Shown: positions 56,255-64,000 of the stretch, one piece after another
Numbering within the stretch: the stretch's first letter is position 1
How the letters are laid out: each line of letters opens with the position of its first letter
From: an uncultured Acidobacteriota bacterium
Lineage (GTDB): Bacteria > Acidobacteriota > Terriglobia > Bryobacterales > Bryobacteraceae
Reading direction: 5' to 3'
Assembly: GCA_902825945.1 (NCBI GenBank)
Contig: CADECY010000016.1
Location: forward strand, 1-64,000
DNA length: 64,000 bases
Program-made: the position numbers and the translations under genes
Notes under the pieces: model-generated
Told to the model about the DNA's origin: nothing
Seen by the model: only the letters and a program-made list of their open reading frames with translations
Databases searched by the model: none

Positions 56255-57531
56255 AATCGGAGATGCTGAAAACGGGCTTGTTCGCCGTGGGTGCGGTGGC
56301 TCTGGTGGCAGCGGCCTCGTGGATCGAGCCCGATTCCTACAAGGCCGAGATCTACTCCGACACGGGACAGACGTTCTTTCCGAAGTTCACCGAGGCCGAC
56401 ATGGTGAAGGCGATCGAAGTGGTGGACTATGACGAGGTCGAAGCGGCGGCGCGTCCGCTGAAGGTGGAGTTCCGCAAGAATCGCTGGCTGCTCACCTCTC
56501 ACAGCGATTACCCGGCGGAGGCGCGCGATCGTCTGGCGCGAACCTCCACGGCGCTGCTTGACTTGAAGAAGGATCAAGCGGTGTCGGATCGCGTGGAAGA
56601 CCATTCAAACTACAGCGTGATCGATCCGCTCGATGCGAAAAACGCGAGCCTCACTGGACGCGGCAAGCGCGTGACGTTGCGGGATGCGCAAGGCGTAACG
56701 CTCGCCGAACTAATTCTCGGAAAGCCGATCAAGGAGAAGCAGGGGTTCCGCTACGTTCGCATACCGGGGCAGAAACGCACCTATGCGGTCAAGACCGATG
56801 CGGATCCCTCGGCCAAGTTCGAGGACTGGGTGGAGGCGGACCTGCTGCGGATCGGCTACAACGACATCGCGAAGCTCACGCTCAACAGCTATCAGATCGA
56901 CGAGCAAATGGGACGTATCATCAATCCGCGCCGGCTGGCGATGGTGAAGGACAAGGAAAACTGGGACAATCAGGCCCGCTCGATCGCCAACGCGATCGGC
57001 TCGCTGCGCGTGGGTGGCGCGCGCCCGAAGCCGCCCACACTCGCGCAACAGCTTCGCACTGGTGCCCTCGAGTTAACCCTCGATGTGGTGATGTCGCTCC
57101 GGCAGAAGGGCTTCTTCATTTCGCCGATGGGAGCCCTGCTCGCCAACGAAGGTGAACTCACGATTGAAACGGTCAAAGGCCTCGTCTGCACGCTCCGTTT
57201 TGGCGAACTCGTGGCGGAGGGCGCGACCGGCGGGAAACAGAAGGACAGCCGCTACATGTTCGTGACTGCGTCCGCGCGAAACCCGGAAGCCGAGCCGGTC
57301 GCCAAGGCGATGCAGAACAAGTTCGCGGATTGGTATTACGTCATCTCCGGCGCGGACTTCGCGCGCCTGCATCCGCAGTCGGCCGCGGCGAAGGGTGAGG
57401 CTCCGCAGCGGCCTTCTGGGTTGCCGCAGGGGATTCCACCGGAGATCCTGCGACAGTTGCAGGAACGGGGCGCGGGTGCAGCGGCGCCACCCCAATCCGC
57501 GCCACCTCCGGCTGGTCCGCCGAAACAGTAA
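56251..57531 (+). CDS. DUF4340 extracytoplasmic protein of the Gld-like ABC system
   Basis: A 426-residue protein with an N-terminal hydrophobic anchor (about 6-24, LKTGLFAVGAVALVAAASWI). The DUF4340 region (about 60-280) shows the VRIPGQKRTYAVKTD and WVEADLLRI signatures. The C-terminus is Pro/Gln/Gly-rich (about 385-426). DUF4340 genes regularly follow GldG-type genes and probably bind it in the periplasm. The AhpD-like gene begins 6 nt after its stop, so they share a transcript. Confidence 0.87.
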   Translation: MKSEMLKTGLFAVGAVALVAAASWIEPDSYKAEIYSDTGQTFFPKFTEADMVKAIEVVDYDEVEAAARPLKVEFRKNRWLLTSHSDYPAEARDRLARTSTALLDLKKDQAVSDRVEDHSNYSVIDPLDAKNASLTGRGKRVTLRDAQGVTLAELILGKPIKEKQGFRYVRIPGQKRTYAVKTDADPSAKFEDWVEADLLRIGYNDIAKLTLNSYQIDEQMGRIINPRRLAMVKDKENWDNQARSIANAIGSLRVGGARPKPPTLAQQLRTGALELTLDVVMSLRQKGFFISPMGALLANEGELTIETVKGLVCTLRFGELVAEGATGGKQKDSRYMFVTASARNPEAEPVAKAMQNKFADWYYVISGADFARLHPQSAAAKGEAPQRPSGLPQGIPPEILRQLQERGAGAAAPPQSAPPPAGPPKQ

Positions 57532-57537
57532 CGCCCC

Positions 57538-58116
57538 ATGGCGCGCATCCCTCCATCCGATCACCCCGGGTTCTTCGGCCGCATCCTCTTCGCCGTCGCC
57601 ACGCGCATGCTCGGCAAGACGCCCACGCCCATGCGCGTGAGCGCCCACCATCCCGGCATCCTCCGGTCCACCGCGTTCATGGAAATCGGCCAGCAAGGCG
57701 CGAAATCGATTCCGCTTGCCCTGAAGCTTCTTTGCACCGTCAAGGTCGCGACCATCGTGGGCTGCCCGTTTTGACTCGACATCAATTCTGCCGGGAGCAG
57801 AAAAGCCGGAATCACCGAAGAGCAGTTGCACGACATTCACCGCTTCGAAGAGAGCGCCGCCTATTCGTCCGCCGAGAAGGCCGCATTGCGCTACGCGGTG
57901 GCTCTCAGCCGGACCCCCGCGAATGTCGACCAACTCCTGTTCGACGAACTGAAGCGCCACTTCAGCGAAAAGCAACTCGTGGAGCTCACTTCGGCGATCG
58001 CCTGGGAGAACTACCGCGCGCGATTCAACCGAGGTTTCGATATCGGCCCCGACGGATTCTCGGAAGGCGCCTTTTGTCCGATGCCGGAGCGTCCCGCGAA
58101 TTCCGGTCACCGTTGA
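57538..58116 (+). CDS. AhpD/CMD-family putative selenoprotein (CPFU redox motif, in-frame TGA)
   Basis: Read through the TGA at 57772, this frame gives 192 residues of one intact carboxymuconolactone-decarboxylase/AhpD-like protein: MARIPPSDHPGFFGRILFAV, VKVATIVGCPF, [TGA], LDINSAGSRKAGITEEQL, YSSAEKAALRYAVALSRTPA, HFSEKQLVELTSAIAWENYR and ending FSEGAFCPMP. In Cys homologues the active site is GCPFC; here the second Cys position (residue 79) is TGA. A SECIS-like stem-loop follows 11 nt after it. No other stop or frameshift breaks the frame, and downstream family positions are kept, arguing against decay. The predicted CxxU centre would be a thiol/selenol peroxidase-like redox site. If TGA acted as stop, only a 78-residue fragment without the active site would be made. 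The gene is last in the infC-ABC-GldFG-DUF4340 run. Selenocysteine machinery (selA-D) is not in the window. Confidence 0.82.
57772..57802 (+). promoter_or_regulatory. UGA plus bacterial SECIS-like stem-loop
   Basis: TGA at 57772-57774, then 11 nt, then TTCTGCCGGGAGCAGAA (57786-57802). That is a perfect 6-bp stem closed by the 5-nt loop CGGGA, with G in the second loop position. The 17-nt size and 11-nt spacing equal those of the minimal upper stem-loop of the E. coli fdhF SECIS. The encoded codons TCT, AGA and AAA are unusual in this GC-rich coding sequence, as expected if RNA structure constrains them. Confidence 0.78.
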
Positions 58117-58142
58117 CTCGCTACCCCGGCTTTCGGCAGAAT
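58113..58142 (+). promoter_or_regulatory. Promoter for the SBBP-repeat gene
   Basis: TTGACT (58113-58118, overlapping the preceding stop) and CAGAAT (58137-58142) are separated by 18 nt. The -10 ends 7 nt before the ATG at 58150, so the transcript may be leaderless. Confidence 0.5.
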
Positions 58143-58149
58143 CGAGAGC

Positions 58150-61100
58150 ATGATGGTGAAGTTACTCGTCTCGGCCGGGCTCTGCGTGCTGTCTTCACCT
58201 TGGACGTTTGCGGCTGTCACCGAAAACTTGGCTGCGGTCCCGTTACACTTCGAGCCCGCCGATCGTGGCGCGGTCCCTGCGGCGTACTTGGTGAGGGGCA
58301 AGGGAGTGACCGTCGTGGTCGACGCCTCAGGTGCGTCGATTGCGCGTCCTGGATTCTCTCCGGTCCGCTTGAAGTTGCACGGCGGACGCGTGGCGAAGTT
58401 GGAACCGCTCCAGCAGTTGCCGGGTGTGTCGAACTACTACATTGGAAACAATCGCAAGCTATGGCGGGAAGGGGTTCCACACTACTCGAGAGTACGAGCC
58501 CGCGGAGTCTACGAGGGAATCGACGTGGTCTACTACGGCAACGAAAGGCGGGTCGAGTACGACTTCGTGGTTGCCCCCAACGCCGATCCATCTCGAATCG
58601 CGCTTCGGTTCGAGGGAGCGAAAGCCATGTCGATCGATGCGATCGGTGATCTTGTCATATCCGCGCCCGGCGGCGTCATCCGGCAGCACCGGCCGGTCGT
58701 GTACCAGGAGATCGACGGGCGCCGTGTCGAGGTTGCCGCCACCTACCGGATCGAAAACGGCGAAGCCAAGTTCGAGCTTGCTCGCTACGATCATGACCGG
58801 CCTCTGGTGATCGACCCGATTCTCGAATACGGCACATTCCTGGGAGGTGCCGGACACGATGAAGCCGATGCCGTCGCCTTGGGTAGCGACGGTGCGATCT
58901 TCGTCGCTGGCCTTACGCCGGCGGCTGGCTTCGGTGCCGGTGATGGCACCTACACTGCCTACGTGACTTTCGTGGCCAAGATTGCGCCCGACGGATCCGC
59001 ACTCAGTTATTCAACCTTTCTAGGCGGCAATAATCAAGACGTGATGGCGAGTATCGCCGTCGATGGAGCGGGGAAGGCCTACGTCGCCGGATCCACGAGG
59101 TCCACGGACTTTCCCACGAAGAACCCGATTCAGCCCGCCCTCGGTGGAACACAGGGGCTCCTCGACGGTTTCATCGCTGGTCTTTCGCCGGCCGGCGCGC
59201 TCGACTTTTCAACATACCTGGGCGGGAGCAGCATCGACTCGCTGCAAGGCATTTCGATTGGAGCAAGCGGGATCGTTGCCACCGGAGGCGCGGGCTCGAC
59301 CGATTTTCCACGAGCGGCCGGGTTGAGCGGAGGCGTGGCCGTCCGGCTTTCCCCTGATGGAACCTCGCTCGTGTTCTCGAAGGTCTTACCGAACCTGGGT
59401 GGCTTCACGGGCGTTGCACAGGACTCCGCGGGCGCGATTTACTTGACCGGCGTCGCCTACAACGGCATCACTGTGGCTCCCACGCCTGGAGCATTCCAGT
59501 CCACGAATCGCGGACTCACGGATGTGGTAGCTGCCAAGTTGACGGCCGATGGAAGCACCTGGACGTATGTGACCCATCTGGGAGGTTCGAACGCCGACAC
59601 CAGCAGCGGAATTGCGGTGGACTCGGCGGGCCGAGCCCATATCGCGGGACACACCTTGTCTGGCGATTTTCCGTTGCTGAACGCTCATCAGTCCCGCGTC
59701 GCGGGAGCGGAAGCGTTCCTGTCGGTCCTGAATCCCAGCGGTAGCGGACTCGTCTTCTCGACGGTCTTGGGAGGAGCGCTCGACGAAGATGCAACGGGAG
59801 TCGCGGTCGCACCCAATGGAGACGTAGTGATTGCTGGATCCACCAGGAGTCCGGACTTCCCACTCAACTCGTCATGGACTCCAGGAATTCCGGCGCTTCA
59901 TCCCAGCGAAGAGGCGGCGTTCTTCGCGAAATTCAGCGCCGCGGGCGTGCTGAAGTACTCATCCCTTTATGGGGCCGATCTGGCAGTTGTGAGAGCTGTT
60001 GCGGTGGCGCCAAATGGGGCCGCGATCCTTGCCGGTGCGGTTTCGGTGGGTCCGGCAACTTCGGACGTCGTAACGCCGGGAGCCGTCGACACAACGCCTG
60101 ACTCCTCGATGGAGGCCTTCGTTGCGCGCTTCACCGATGGTCCCACGGCCGTCAATATCACGATCAGCAGCAATCCAGCGGGCCGGCCAGTGGTGGTGGA
60201 CAGGCGGATCGTCACAACTCCCGCCACGTTCTCCTGGCAGCCAGGAACGAAGCACATTCTGGACGCAAATGCGCCGCAGATCGACGGCCAGAACTTCATC
60301 TCGTTTGCGGGTTGGTCGAACGCCGGCCCGGCGGTGCAATCACTGACCGCCCCGGCGGCTCCCACGACCTATACGGTTAGCTACTCCGTCGCGCCGTGCT
60401 CATTTGCCTTTCCACAAAGCGCCGCCGGGATCGGATTCGAAGGCCGCCGTTCGACCACTTCCATAGCGACGCAGAGCCTTTGCAAGTGGGCTCCCGTTTC
60501 GAGTGCTTCCTGGTTGGTGGTAGAGACGGTGACACCGCAACTGACCGGTCCTTCCCAGTTCTTCTTCAGCGCGGCCCTCAATTCGGGGCCGCCACGCACG
60601 GCAACGATCACCGTGGGTTCGGCGGTTCTCACCGTCACGCAAGGGGGAAGCCAAGGCACATTGCCTGCTCCTTCGATTCTCTCTCCGGCGGTGAATCAAG
60701 TAATCCAGGCGCTCGGAATGCCGGTCTCTTGGGCTCCAGTTTCCGGCGCTACGGGCTATGAACTGCGGGTCCTGCAGGCGGGCTGCTGCCTTGCGAATCT
60801 CAAGACGGTTGTTTATTTCGGTCAGCAAGCCGGAGCCAATGCCACCAGTGCATCGATTGACATGCCGGCCGGCAGCTACGAAATTTATGTCCGAGCCTGC
60901 GTAAAAGGTGCGTTCGGCGACGGCAATTGTGGCTCGTTCGGCATCGTGCCGGTTTCGATCCGGCTACAGGCACCCACGGACAATCCATCCATCCGTCTAC
61001 CCACCGTTTTGGGGACATCCACGAGAATGTTCGAGTGGTATCCAGTGGCGGGAGCCAGCCACTACGCGGTAACGCTCAGGGACGAATCAGATAACATCGT

Positions 61101-62139
61101 GCTTCAGATCAACACGCCCGAACGTTATACCATTTTCACGATGCGCAGTTCTCCTCGCTATCAGCTCAGCGTCCAGGCGTGTCAGCTCTCATGCGGTCCG
61201 CCGGGAACCATGTCCTTTTCGGTCGAACTTCCTCCAGTGCCGTCCGCTCCGGCTACCGGCGTCCGGGCGCAGTTCACCAATGGAAGCCTGCTCCTCAACT
61301 GGAACCGCGTCACGGGCGCGGATCTGTATCGTGTCCAAATCGTACAGCCGAATGCGGGTCCTGGGGGCGGAGCTCTTACCGTCGCCGCGAAACAGGTGTC
61401 GATCGAGACTGCCTCCTTGCGAGTTCCACCTGGTCCTGCCATCGCATTCGTGACTGCCTGTAACGGCAATGGTTGCGGCCCTCAAAGCGCTGGCCTGCCA
61501 ATTAATTCACCCGGTCCGGCGTATTCGGAGCCGGTTGTCGCAGTGCCCATGCCTGTCGTGGTCGAAAACGGTCCGATCATCACGATCAGTTGGAGCCGGA
61601 TTGCGGGTGATGACGGCACCAACACGGACTATCGCCTCTACGTCGGGGATTTGTCACGAAACGGTCCGGCGCTGGACGTGGTCACGAAGAACAACTTCTA
61701 CTCCGCTTATCTGAGGGCGGAGGGCCGCCGCTACGACGCGCTTGTTTTTGCCACGCAGAACGGCAACACTGTCGTGGGACGGGCATCAGGGTTCATGGTT
61801 GCTGGCACCAGCGCCCCCGCCCCTCTCGTCACAGCCCCTACTCACAACTCCACCTTCAAGCAAGGGGGATTTCGCCTTGCCTGGTCTCCGATACCGGGGG
61901 CCGCTCGTTATCAATATTATGTCGCGCGGCAGGGCCAGTCGGCCGCTGTTCTCACGGGGGTAACGCCTGGGCTCTACCTGGACACCTCATTGAACGTCAC
62001 CGCGGACACCAGCTTCAATGCCATCGTGCGAGCTTGCCCGGAGGTGAACACGAGTCAGTGTTCGCCCGACTCCGATGCCGGCTGGGGGCCTTGGTCGAAT
62101 TTGGTAACGGGAACGACGGCCTTCACCATCCGGCCATGA
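58150..62139 (+). CDS. Giant secreted SBBP-repeat / fibronectin-like adhesin-type protein
   Basis: A 1329-residue protein with a signal peptide (about 1-22, LLVSAGLCVLSSPWTFAA). Residues about 25-225 form the beta domain that usually precedes SBBP repeats in Solibacter proteins (PHYSRVRARGVYEGIDVVYY, RPLVIDPILEYGTFLGG). SBBP propeller repeats follow (about 230-660; SYSTFLGG, DFSTYLGGSS, VTHLGGSN and similar with 'AGST.S.DFP'). Then come a BACON-like sandwich (about 740-835) and four fibronectin-III-like modules (about 840-1329) in which 'W.PV.GA..Y.V' recurs. There is no membrane anchor or sorting signal at the C-terminus. The role is probably surface or matrix-bound; the ligand is unknown. 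Confidence 0.85.
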   Translation: MMVKLLVSAGLCVLSSPWTFAAVTENLAAVPLHFEPADRGAVPAAYLVRGKGVTVVVDASGASIARPGFSPVRLKLHGGRVAKLEPLQQLPGVSNYYIGNNRKLWREGVPHYSRVRARGVYEGIDVVYYGNERRVEYDFVVAPNADPSRIALRFEGAKAMSIDAIGDLVISAPGGVIRQHRPVVYQEIDGRRVEVAATYRIENGEAKFELARYDHDRPLVIDPILEYGTFLGGAGHDEADAVALGSDGAIFVAGLTPAAGFGAGDGTYTAYVTFVAKIAPDGSALSYSTFLGGNNQDVMASIAVDGAGKAYVAGSTRSTDFPTKNPIQPALGGTQGLLDGFIAGLSPAGALDFSTYLGGSSIDSLQGISIGASGIVATGGAGSTDFPRAAGLSGGVAVRLSPDGTSLVFSKVLPNLGGFTGVAQDSAGAIYLTGVAYNGITVAPTPGAFQSTNRGLTDVVAAKLTADGSTWTYVTHLGGSNADTSSGIAVDSAGRAHIAGHTLSGDFPLLNAHQSRVAGAEAFLSVLNPSGSGLVFSTVLGGALDEDATGVAVAPNGDVVIAGSTRSPDFPLNSSWTPGIPALHPSEEAAFFAKFSAAGVLKYSSLYGADLAVVRAVAVAPNGAAILAGAVSVGPATSDVVTPGAVDTTPDSSMEAFVARFTDGPTAVNITISSNPAGRPVVVDRRIVTTPATFSWQPGTKHILDANAPQIDGQNFISFAGWSNAGPAVQSLTAPAAPTTYTVSYSVAPCSFAFPQSAAGIGFEGRRSTTSIATQSLCKWAPVSSASWLVVETVTPQLTGPSQFFFSAALNSGPPRTATITVGSAVLTVTQGGSQGTLPAPSILSPAVNQVIQALGMPVSWAPVSGATGYELRVLQAGCCLANLKTVVYFGQQAGANATSASIDMPAGSYEIYVRACVKGAFGDGNCGSFGIVPVSIRLQAPTDNPSIRLPTVLGTSTRMFEWYPVAGASHYAVTLRDESDNIVLQINTPERYTIFTMRSSPRYQLSVQACQLSCGPPGTMSFSVELPPVPSAPATGVRAQFTNGSLLLNWNRVTGADLYRVQIVQPNAGPGGGALTVAAKQVSIETASLRVPPGPAIAFVTACNGNGCGPQSAGLPINSPGPAYSEPVVAVPMPVVVENGPIITISWSRIAGDDGTNTDYRLYVGDLSRNGPALDVVTKNNFYSAYLRAEGRRYDALVFATQNGNTVVGRASGFMVAGTSAPAPLVTAPTHNSTFKQGGFRLAWSPIPGAARYQYYVARQGQSAAVLTGVTPGLYLDTSLNVTADTSFNAIVRACPEVNTSQCSPDSDAGWGPWSNLVTGTTAFTIRP

Positions 62140-62156
62140 TGTGCATCCGCCACCGG

Positions 62157-62162
62157 TAAACT
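62157..62162 (+). promoter_or_regulatory. -10-like TAAACT 6 nt before the GTG at 62169
   Basis: TAAACT ends 6 nt upstream of the GTG; with usual -10 to start-site distance the transcript would begin at the start codon. GGAG lies between, so weak ribosome binding is also possible. Confidence 0.35.
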
Positions 62163-62168
62163 GGAGTA

Positions 62169-64000
62169 GTGCGGTCCGTCCTCTTCCCGCTCGCCGCGGC
62201 CCTCTCGTTCGCCGCCACGCCCGATGAACTGGCGGGCGAAATCCGCAAGCTCGAACTCGACCCGCAGGCCTGCTACCGCGTTCGCGACGTAACCTTTCAG
62301 CGCGAGGATCTGCGCTTCTACCTTACCGAGGGCACCCTCACGTTCGCCAAGCCGGTGGCCGGGCGCCGTCTCGCCGCGATCTTTACGGCGGATGTCGATG
62401 GCGGCGACGCGGAGATGCTCGTCATGCCCCCCACTAAGGGTGAGCGGCTTTCGCTTGCGTCATTCACCGGTACGCCGAACCTGAGCGAGCACTTCATCGC
62501 CTCGATCTTCGTCTTCACCGACGATACGGAAAAGATCCTGATGCAGGCGCTGAAGGACGCCGGAGAGTTGCGGCCCTCGATGGAACGTGGACTCCTGATG
62601 GCGTCGAAGTGGAACGGCGCCGTTTCGAACATCGCGCAGAGTTTCGGTGTGCGTCTGGTGACCCATCTGCTCGGTGGATCGGCGGGATTCTTCTACTCCG
62701 GCATCCAGGGCCAAAAGCTCGGCAACTTCGATGCCTACTGCGATACGAATTCGATCGAGCAGATTTTTCTCGGACAGATCAAGTATCGCGACAATCGGGC
62801 CTTCTACGACTACTGGGCGAGCTTCCCCGCGCGTTCCTACCGGACCGGGGCGAGCAAACCCGCGCCGCGCGACTTCCACCTCGACAACTTCCGGATCGCG
62901 GCGTCGCTCGATCCGCAACTCCAGCTTCACGCTACCTCCCGCGTGACGTTGAAGGCCGAACGCGAACTGCGAGTGGTTCCGCTGGAGCTCTCCGAGCGCA
63001 TGACGGTGAAGTCCGCCAAAATCGATGGCGAGCCGGTGACGCTTTTCACCTCGGAATCGATGCGCGCGAATCTGGTGCGGCGAAACGAGAGCGTCATGTT
63101 TCTGCTAATTCCGGCATCCCCTCTCGCATCCGCGAGCACGCACGAGATCGAAGTCGAGTACGAAGGCACGGCCGTGCGCGACGCGGGCCGCGGCGTCTAT
63201 TTCGTGAGCACGCGCGGCAACTGGTATCCACGCCATTCACTCGATTGGTCCACGTTCGATATCACCTTCACCTATCCTTCCAACCTCGACCTCGTTTTTC
63301 CGGGCGATCTGAAGGACGACAAGACCAGCGGCGCGCAGAGGACCACACGGCGCGTCACTCCGTCGCCCATTCGCATGGCCGGATTCAATCTCGGCCAATA
63401 CGAATCGGCGAAGACTTCGCGCGGCAATCTGACCGTCGAGGTCTACGCGAATCGCACGGTCGAGCCAAGCCTGCGATCCAATGGCGCGGTCGTACTCGCT
63501 CCGCCTCCCCAGCCGTTTCCGCGGCAGCGCCAACCACAGCTTCCGCCCACCACGATTCAACTGCCGCCTCCCGATCCGACGAGGCGGCTCGAGCCGCTGG
63601 CGAACGAGGTTGCCGAAGCATTCCAATACTTCTCCACGCACTTCGGTCCGCCCGCGCTCGACACCTTGCGTGTCGCGCCGATTCCCGGCGCGTTCGGCCA
63701 AGGATTCCCGGGGCTCGTCTACTTGTCGACGATCACGTATCTCGATCCGAACGAGCGTCCGAACGCGGCCCGTGGATCGAATCAGCTCTTCTTCTCGGAA
63801 CTGCTGCACGCCCACGAAGCCGCGCATCAATGGTGGGGAAACGTCGTGACATCCGCCACCGGGCAGGACGATTGGATCATGGAGGCCCTCGCGAACTACT
63901 CGTCGCTGCTGGTTCTCGAGAAGAAGAAGGGCGCCAAGGCGCTGCAGCAGGTCCTCGAAGAATTCAAGACGAAGCTGCTATCGAAGGACGCGGACGGCAA
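62169..64000 (+). CDS. M1-family metallopeptidase, 3' partial
   Basis: At least 610 residues, running off the window. It starts at the GTG at 62169 with a signal peptide (SVLFPLAAALSFAAT). An N-terminal domain of about 230 residues has no clear match. The M1-type beta domain (about 235-445) and catalytic domain (from about 475) follow. The zinc site is HEAAH at 549-553 followed 18 residues later by Glu572 in WIMEALANY, the exact HExxH-x18-E pattern of gluzincin aminopeptidases. The usual GxMEN substrate motif is replaced by FGQGFPGLVYLS. A Pro/Gln-rich linker sits near 440-470. The C-terminal part is outside the window. Confidence 0.87.
   Translation, partial: MRSVLFPLAAALSFAATPDELAGEIRKLELDPQACYRVRDVTFQREDLRFYLTEGTLTFAKPVAGRRLAAIFTADVDGGDAEMLVMPPTKGERLSLASFTGTPNLSEHFIASIFVFTDDTEKILMQALKDAGELRPSMERGLLMASKWNGAVSNIAQSFGVRLVTHLLGGSAGFFYSGIQGQKLGNFDAYCDTNSIEQIFLGQIKYRDNRAFYDYWASFPARSYRTGASKPAPRDFHLDNFRIAASLDPQLQLHATSRVTLKAERELRVVPLELSERMTVKSAKIDGEPVTLFTSESMRANLVRRNESVMFLLIPASPLASASTHEIEVEYEGTAVRDAGRGVYFVSTRGNWYPRHSLDWSTFDITFTYPSNLDLVFPGDLKDDKTSGAQRTTRRVTPSPIRMAGFNLGQYESAKTSRGNLTVEVYANRTVEPSLRSNGAVVLAPPPQPFPRQRQPQLPPTTIQLPPPDPTRRLEPLANEVAEAFQYFSTHFGPPALDTLRVAPIPGAFGQGFPGLVYLSTITYLDPNERPNAARGSNQLFFSELLHAHEAAHQWWGNVVTSATGQDDWIMEALANYSSLLVLEKKKGAKALQQVLEEFKTKLLSKDADG

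Noticed and set aside
57538..57774. A stand-alone 78-aa protein followed by a separate downstream gene, or a pseudogene
   Set aside because: Both parts are in the same frame, join without loss at the family's active site, and only the TGA separates them; a SECIS-like hairpin follows. A recent nonsense mutation remains possible but explains less.
1..64000. CRISPR arrays, rRNA or tRNA genes, complete insertion sequences, prophage
   Set aside because: None seen: no regularly spaced repeats of CRISPR type, no tRNA-like cloverleaf in the gene-free stretches, no intact transposase or phage genes.

Overview
This is a GC-rich bacterial window whose gene content points to Acidobacteriota, most likely the Bryobacterales (Solibacter/Bryobacter) group. 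The markers are three very large TonB-dependent receptors with N-terminal carboxypeptidase-regulatory domains, a duplicated FtsX/MacB orphan permease, a DUF1587/1595/1592/1588/1585 cytochrome protein, CotH kinase proteins, PD40 propeller proteins and an SBBP-repeat giant protein. This assignment is inferred from protein families only; there is no rRNA or tRNA in the window.

Layout. 1-826: end of a GT87-type mannosyltransferase. 921-6652: a five-gene operon encoding a 873-aa helical-repeat protein, a J-like protein without HPD, GrpE, an Hsp70 and a small zinc-ribbon protein. 6656-13120 (minus): DUF1592 cytochrome, ADOP permease, SRPBCC and VOC proteins. 13163-16495: TonB receptor 1. 16498-26465 (minus): a close-packed run of two CotH kinases, VTC polyphosphate-polymerase-type protein, DUF4956 membrane protein, HlyD adaptor, TolC, arginase and an S41 peptidase. 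It is divergent from an OmpR-type response regulator and histidine kinase (26617-28700). 28830-32267 (minus): TonB receptor 2. 32367-33082: two tandem copies of a ~93-bp structured repeat (a third copy is at 26366) abutting a decayed Rpn/DUF4351 nuclease. 33131-39499: a translationally coupled run of exported PLP enzyme, PD40-metallohydrolase and PD40 protein, then a Tat-exported glycosidase-like protein. 39521-40196: frameshifted Uma2 gene. 40229-44907 (minus): lpxD, LOG-family protein, SpoIIE-type phosphatase and K+ channel. 45000-52151: acyltransferase, TonB receptor 3, Ser/Thr kinase. 52207-58116: infC, ABC ATPase, GldF-GldG fusion, DUF4340 protein and an AhpD-like protein. 58150-64000: SBBP giant protein and the start of an M1 peptidase.

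The most striking signal is the AhpD/CMD-family gene at 57538-58116. Its reading frame is interrupted by a single TGA exactly where the second Cys of the CPFC redox motif should be. Eleven nucleotides after that TGA lies a perfect 17-nt stem-loop (6-bp stem, CGGGA loop), the geometry of the minimal bacterial SECIS element. The coding sequence continues intact and recognisable for a further 113 codons. I read this as a selenocysteine protein with a CxxU centre, not a pseudogene.

Other notable points: a chaperone operon whose J-like partner lacks HPD; a CotH/VTC/DUF4956 cluster joined to HlyD and TolC but no recognisable pump; a dispersed structured repeat that supplies the N-terminus of a CotH protein; two nuclease-family pseudogenes with several 1-nt frameshifts; and several genes whose TANNNT -10-like box ends only 6-9 nt before the start codon, suggesting leaderless transcripts.
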